A stretch of DNA of 64,000 nucleotides from Yoonia sp. G8-12 (GTDB lineage: Bacteria > Pseudomonadota > Alphaproteobacteria > Rhodobacterales > Rhodobacteraceae): assembly GCF_038443675.1 (NCBI RefSeq), contig NZ_CP151762.1:868001-932000 (forward strand). Reading direction: 5' to 3'. Both the position numbers and the translations under genes were made by a program. Under the pieces are notes generated by a model, which searched no databases, had not been told where the DNA came from, and was given only the letters and a program-made list of their open reading frames with translations. Positions 61,316 to 64,000 of the stretch are shown here, piece after piece. Position 1 is the stretch's first letter. Every line of letters starts with the position of its first letter.

Positions 61316-62635
61316 ATGTTCTTTGGTTGGCTCAAAAAATACATGCCGCGAGGCATCTACGCGCGGGCTGCGTTGATTTTGGTTTTGCCAATTTTGATGT
61401 TGCAATTGCTTGTCTCTGTTGTGTTTATCCAGCGCCACTTTGAAGGCGTGACACGCCTGATGACAAGTGCTGTGAACATCGAACTGCGGTTTTTGGTGGA
61501 TACAGCCAATAGCGAGGCGACGCTTGCGGGTGCCCGCGCGGCGCTTGGGCGCATTGATGACCCGTTGGAAATTAACACGCTTTTGCCCGCGCAGGATGCG
61601 GTCCCGCAAGATATTATTCCTTTTGTGGATTTGACCGGTGGGACCGTGGTTGAAACGTTACGTGACGGGGTCAGCGGCATTGTGGCCGTGTCACTTGAAC
61701 GCCGCAGCCGTGTCGTGGTCTGGGTTGAAACGCGCCACGGCCTTTTGCGCATGGAACTCAGACGGGCGCGTGTTTCGGCGTCGAACCCGCATCAGTTGTT
61801 GGTGATCATGGTGGTGCTGGGCGGTTTGATGACGGCGATTGCCTATGTCTTTTTGCGCAATCAATTGCGGCCAATCAAACGCATGGCCCGTGCCGCCACC
61901 GATTACGGCAAAGGGCGGATCACGCCGTTTACGCCAACGGGCGCGATTGAAGTGCGCGCCGCGGGTATGGCGTTTCTTGATATGCGCAACCGCCTTGAAC
62001 GCCAAACCCAAAGCCGCACCATGATGCTCTCGGGCGTCAGCCATGATCTGCGCACACCACTGACCCGCCTGCGGCTGGGGCTTTCGATGCTGGACCCGCA
62101 GGATGCCGAACCGCTGGTGCATGATGTGGATGACATGGAGCGTCTTTTGGATGCGTTTCTTGATTTTGCCCGCACCGATGCCGGTGACAGTCTTGAACCG
62201 ACCCTTCCCGCAAAGATCATTCAGGACGTTCTGGCCGATGCAAAACGGATGAACCACGACGTCACAGTCGGGCCAATGGAAGGCGCGCATGAAACGGTAC
62301 GCCTGCGCCCCTTGGCGATCCGTCGCGCAATGGACAATCTTATCGGCAATGCCCTGCGCTATGGCACCAAGGCCGAAATCGGTGTCAGCGTCACCGATCG
62401 GGCTGTGCGGTTCTGGGTCGAAGACAACGGCCCCGGCATTCCGCCCGAACGCTATGACGAAGCACTCAGCCCCTTTGTGCGGCTGGATCCGGCGCGCAAT
62501 CAGGACAAGGGCAGCGGTGTGGGCTTGGGCCTGTCGATTGTGGCCGATATCGCGCGAACGCACGGGGGTGTGCTGCGTTTGGGGGTCAGTGACCGGTTGG
62601 GCGGGTTAAAAGCAGAGCTGGTTCTGGCACGCTAG
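61316..62635 (+). CDS. EnvZ-like sensor histidine kinase
   Basis: 439 residues. Two membrane segments (about 15-40 and 160-182) flank a short periplasmic domain; a HAMP domain follows (183-235); the phosphoacceptor His is in SGVSHDLRTPLTRLRLGLSML; ATP-binding N, G1 and G2 boxes are DNLIGNALRYG, VEDNGPGIPPE and GSGVGLGLSIV. It is orphan in this window: no response regulator gene is next to it. Confidence 0.92.
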   Translation: MFFGWLKKYMPRGIYARAALILVLPILMLQLLVSVVFIQRHFEGVTRLMTSAVNIELRFLVDTANSEATLAGARAALGRIDDPLEINTLLPAQDAVPQDIIPFVDLTGGTVVETLRDGVSGIVAVSLERRSRVVVWVETRHGLLRMELRRARVSASNPHQLLVIMVVLGGLMTAIAYVFLRNQLRPIKRMARAATDYGKGRITPFTPTGAIEVRAAGMAFLDMRNRLERQTQSRTMMLSGVSHDLRTPLTRLRLGLSMLDPQDAEPLVHDVDDMERLLDAFLDFARTDAGDSLEPTLPAKIIQDVLADAKRMNHDVTVGPMEGAHETVRLRPLAIRRAMDNLIGNALRYGTKAEIGVSVTDRAVRFWVEDNGPGIPPERYDEALSPFVRLDPARNQDKGSGVGLGLSIVADIARTHGGVLRLGVSDRLGGLKAELVLAR

Positions 62636-62784
62636 GCCGTTGCTGCAATCAGGGATGTGCCGATCCCATCGCGTTATCCTTGCATGTCGCCGGACGCAGA
62701 TTTCGTTTTGGGATCTCGCGCGCTGCGACCTAACACTTGGCATATGACCATCGCGGCTTGCCGCGCGCGCAAGGTGCCATAGCC

Positions 62785-63567
62785 ATGATCCAATCCAAAA
62801 CACGCACCCCGGACATGGATGCAGGGCGTCATTACCGTGCACGGTTGGGGTTTATCCTGATGTCGACGGATCTGGCCTGCGAGGCCGATTGCATGGATAT
62901 GGTACCCGCAGGTGTGGGCGTTCATTTCACGCGCCTCAAAACCGACGATCACACGACCAATGAAACGCTCGCGCGCCATATTGAGGATATGGCCGATGTT
63001 GCGTCGCGCCTCCAACCTGACATGCGCCCAGAGGTGATCAGCTATGGTTGCACCTCGGGGTCAATTATCTGTGGCGAAGAAAACGTCTTGCGCGAAATCC
63101 GCAAAGGGGCACCTTGGGCGCAACCGATGTGCATTGTCACCGGTGTGCTGGACGCGCTGCGGGAAGTGGGTGCGCATAAGATCGTGGTGGGCACGCCTTA
63201 TCTGGATGAAATCAACACCGCCGAGGCCGCCTATCTGACGCAGGCAGGCTTTGAGGTCTTGGATATCCAAGGCCTGCAACTGGACACGGGGGTCGCTTTT
63301 GGATGCGTCACACCGGCCTATTGGAAGAAATTTGCACTGGAAATTGACCGGCCCGACGCGGAGGCGATTTTTCTTTCCTGCAGCGGCATCCGCGCACTTG
63401 AGGTGGTCGATCAGATCGAACAGGCCGCAGGCAAGCCGGTGATTACCTCAAATCAGGCGCAGTTCTGGTCCTGCTTACGACGGGCAGGGGTGATGGACAG
63501 GCTGGACGGGTTCGGCCAGCTTTTCAAACACCCTGGCCATGCGCTGACCCCGACGGTGACACCGTGA
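62785..63567 (+). CDS. Asp/Glu racemase-superfamily enzyme (maleate isomerase / arylmalonate decarboxylase type)
   Basis: 260 residues. Two catalytic Cys are seen, in SYGCTSGSIICG and LSCSGIRALEVVD, as in maleate isomerase and EutA-type proteins. The N-terminal RLGFILMSTDLACEADCMDMVP fits the family. GTGA overlap links it to an M24 peptidase gene. Such pairs occur in amide or ectoine-type catabolic operons; here the substrate is not clear. Confidence 0.82.
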   Translation: MIQSKTRTPDMDAGRHYRARLGFILMSTDLACEADCMDMVPAGVGVHFTRLKTDDHTTNETLARHIEDMADVASRLQPDMRPEVISYGCTSGSIICGEENVLREIRKGAPWAQPMCIVTGVLDALREVGAHKIVVGTPYLDEINTAEAAYLTQAGFEVLDIQGLQLDTGVAFGCVTPAYWKKFALEIDRPDAEAIFLSCSGIRALEVVDQIEQAAGKPVITSNQAQFWSCLRRAGVMDRLDGFGQLFKHPGHALTPTVTP

Positions 63568-64000
63568 CATTGCAAGCACCCGCACGCGGGTTTGCGGACG
63601 CCGAATATCTGGCGCGTACGACCCGCGCGCAGGATCGCATGGCCGCGCAAGGTCTGGATGGTCTGTTGCTGATGACCGAACCCGAAGTGACCTACTTTAC
63701 CGGTTTTCAAACTCTGTTCTGGCAAAGCCCGACGCGGCCCTGGTTTGTGTTCGTACCCGCCGCAGGCAAGCCCATCGCGGTCATCCCTGAAATCGGGGCC
63801 GCCCTGATGCGCCAGACATGGGTGGACGACATCCGCACATGGCGCGCCCCTTGCCCATCCGACGACGGGATCAGCCTGCTGACCGAACTTCTGGCCCCCT
63901 GCGAAAAGATTGGCGTCATGTTGGGCCATGAAACACACCTGCGTATGCCGTTGGCCGATTGGAACCGGCTGATGGTGGGGTTGCCGGGGTTGCAGGTTGC
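63564..64000 (+). CDS. M24-family (Xaa-Pro aminopeptidase-like) protein, cut by the window end
   Basis: First 145 residues only. The creatinase-type N-terminal domain is recognisable: YLARTTRAQDRMAAQGLDGLLLMTEPEVTYFTGFQ, then a Pro- and Val-rich strand region (WFVFVPAAGKPIAVIPEIGA). Start GTG 63564 overlaps the previous stop. The metal-binding C-terminal domain is outside, so substrate cannot be inferred. Confidence 0.82.
   Translation, partial: MTLQAPARGFADAEYLARTTRAQDRMAAQGLDGLLLMTEPEVTYFTGFQTLFWQSPTRPWFVFVPAAGKPIAVIPEIGAALMRQTWVDDIRTWRAPCPSDDGISLLTELLAPCEKIGVMLGHETHLRMPLADWNRLMVGLPGLQV

Noticed and set aside
1..64000. CRISPR arrays, prophage, insertion sequences
   Set aside because: No regularly spaced repeats, no cas, capsid, terminase or transposase-like proteins were seen.

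Overview
The window looks like chromosome from an alphaproteobacterium of the Rhodobacteraceae (marine Roseobacter group). Reasons: a dmdA-acuI pair for dimethylsulfoniopropionate (DMSP), a trgA-trgB-cysK block next to photolyase and cyclopropane synthase as I remember it from Rhodobacter, photoactive yellow protein (PYP) genes beside gas vesicle genes, and a purine-degradation cluster. No species is assigned. I see no transposase, integrase, CRISPR array or rRNA; there are two tRNAs (Ser-GGA, Asn-GTT).

Layout. 1-2 kb: hemN (cut by the window edge), a SCO1-type copper chaperone and a GntR/FCD regulator. 2.1-6.3 kb: a tight operon DUF2182-DUF1326-DinB-dmdA-acuI, divergent from the GntR gene across a clear operator. 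6.5-8.7 kb: UspA and a frameshifted BCCT carrier. 8.7-20.4 kb: a frameshifted class V aminotransferase, photolyase, CFA-type synthase, TrgA, TrgB, CysK, an MscS-type channel, an AlaX editing protein, an M35-like protease and an AI-2E family permease. 20.8-25.1 kb: a triple-CheW protein and a soluble multi-PAS chemoreceptor.

25.3-40 kb is the most notable part: a PYP and gas vesicle island. It holds tyrosine ammonia-lyase (tal, frameshifted), p-coumarate ligase and PYP, so the whole blue-light receptor pathway from tyrosine to chromophore to apoprotein is encoded. With it runs a long minus-strand gas vesicle cluster: three GvpA-family proteins, four GvpF/L proteins (one frameshifted), G, K, N, O, a possible V and a large coiled-coil protein with three internal repeats. 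Three mutually related proteins of a family I do not recognise lie around pyp. The island suggests blue light, buoyancy and possibly taxis are wired together; the genetic linkage is seen, the signalling is inference.

40.7-47.7 kb: an operon with a nonsense-interrupted adenylate kinase, DUF4212 plus a sodium/solute symporter, a cNMP/CBS/DUF294 regulator, a small membrane protein and a membrane-anchored DnaQ-type exonuclease. 47.7-57.5 kb: urate to ureidoglycolate catabolism (PuuD, HIU hydrolase, allantoinase-OHCU decarboxylase fusion, AllA, AllE) with an NCS2 permease and an ABC importer; no allantoate amidohydrolase is in the window. 57.8-64 kb: a transmembrane chemoreceptor, tRNA-Asn, a metallo-hydrolase, an EnvZ-like kinase, an Asp/Glu-racemase-superfamily enzyme and a truncated M24 peptidase gene.

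A caution: four genes (BCCT, aminotransferase, tal, gvpF) are each broken by one missing base, and in each case the frame is restored if a run of five identical bases is read as six. Adenylate kinase has an in-frame TAA and one ABC ATPase lacks a normal start. These may be sequencing or assembly errors rather than gene decay.
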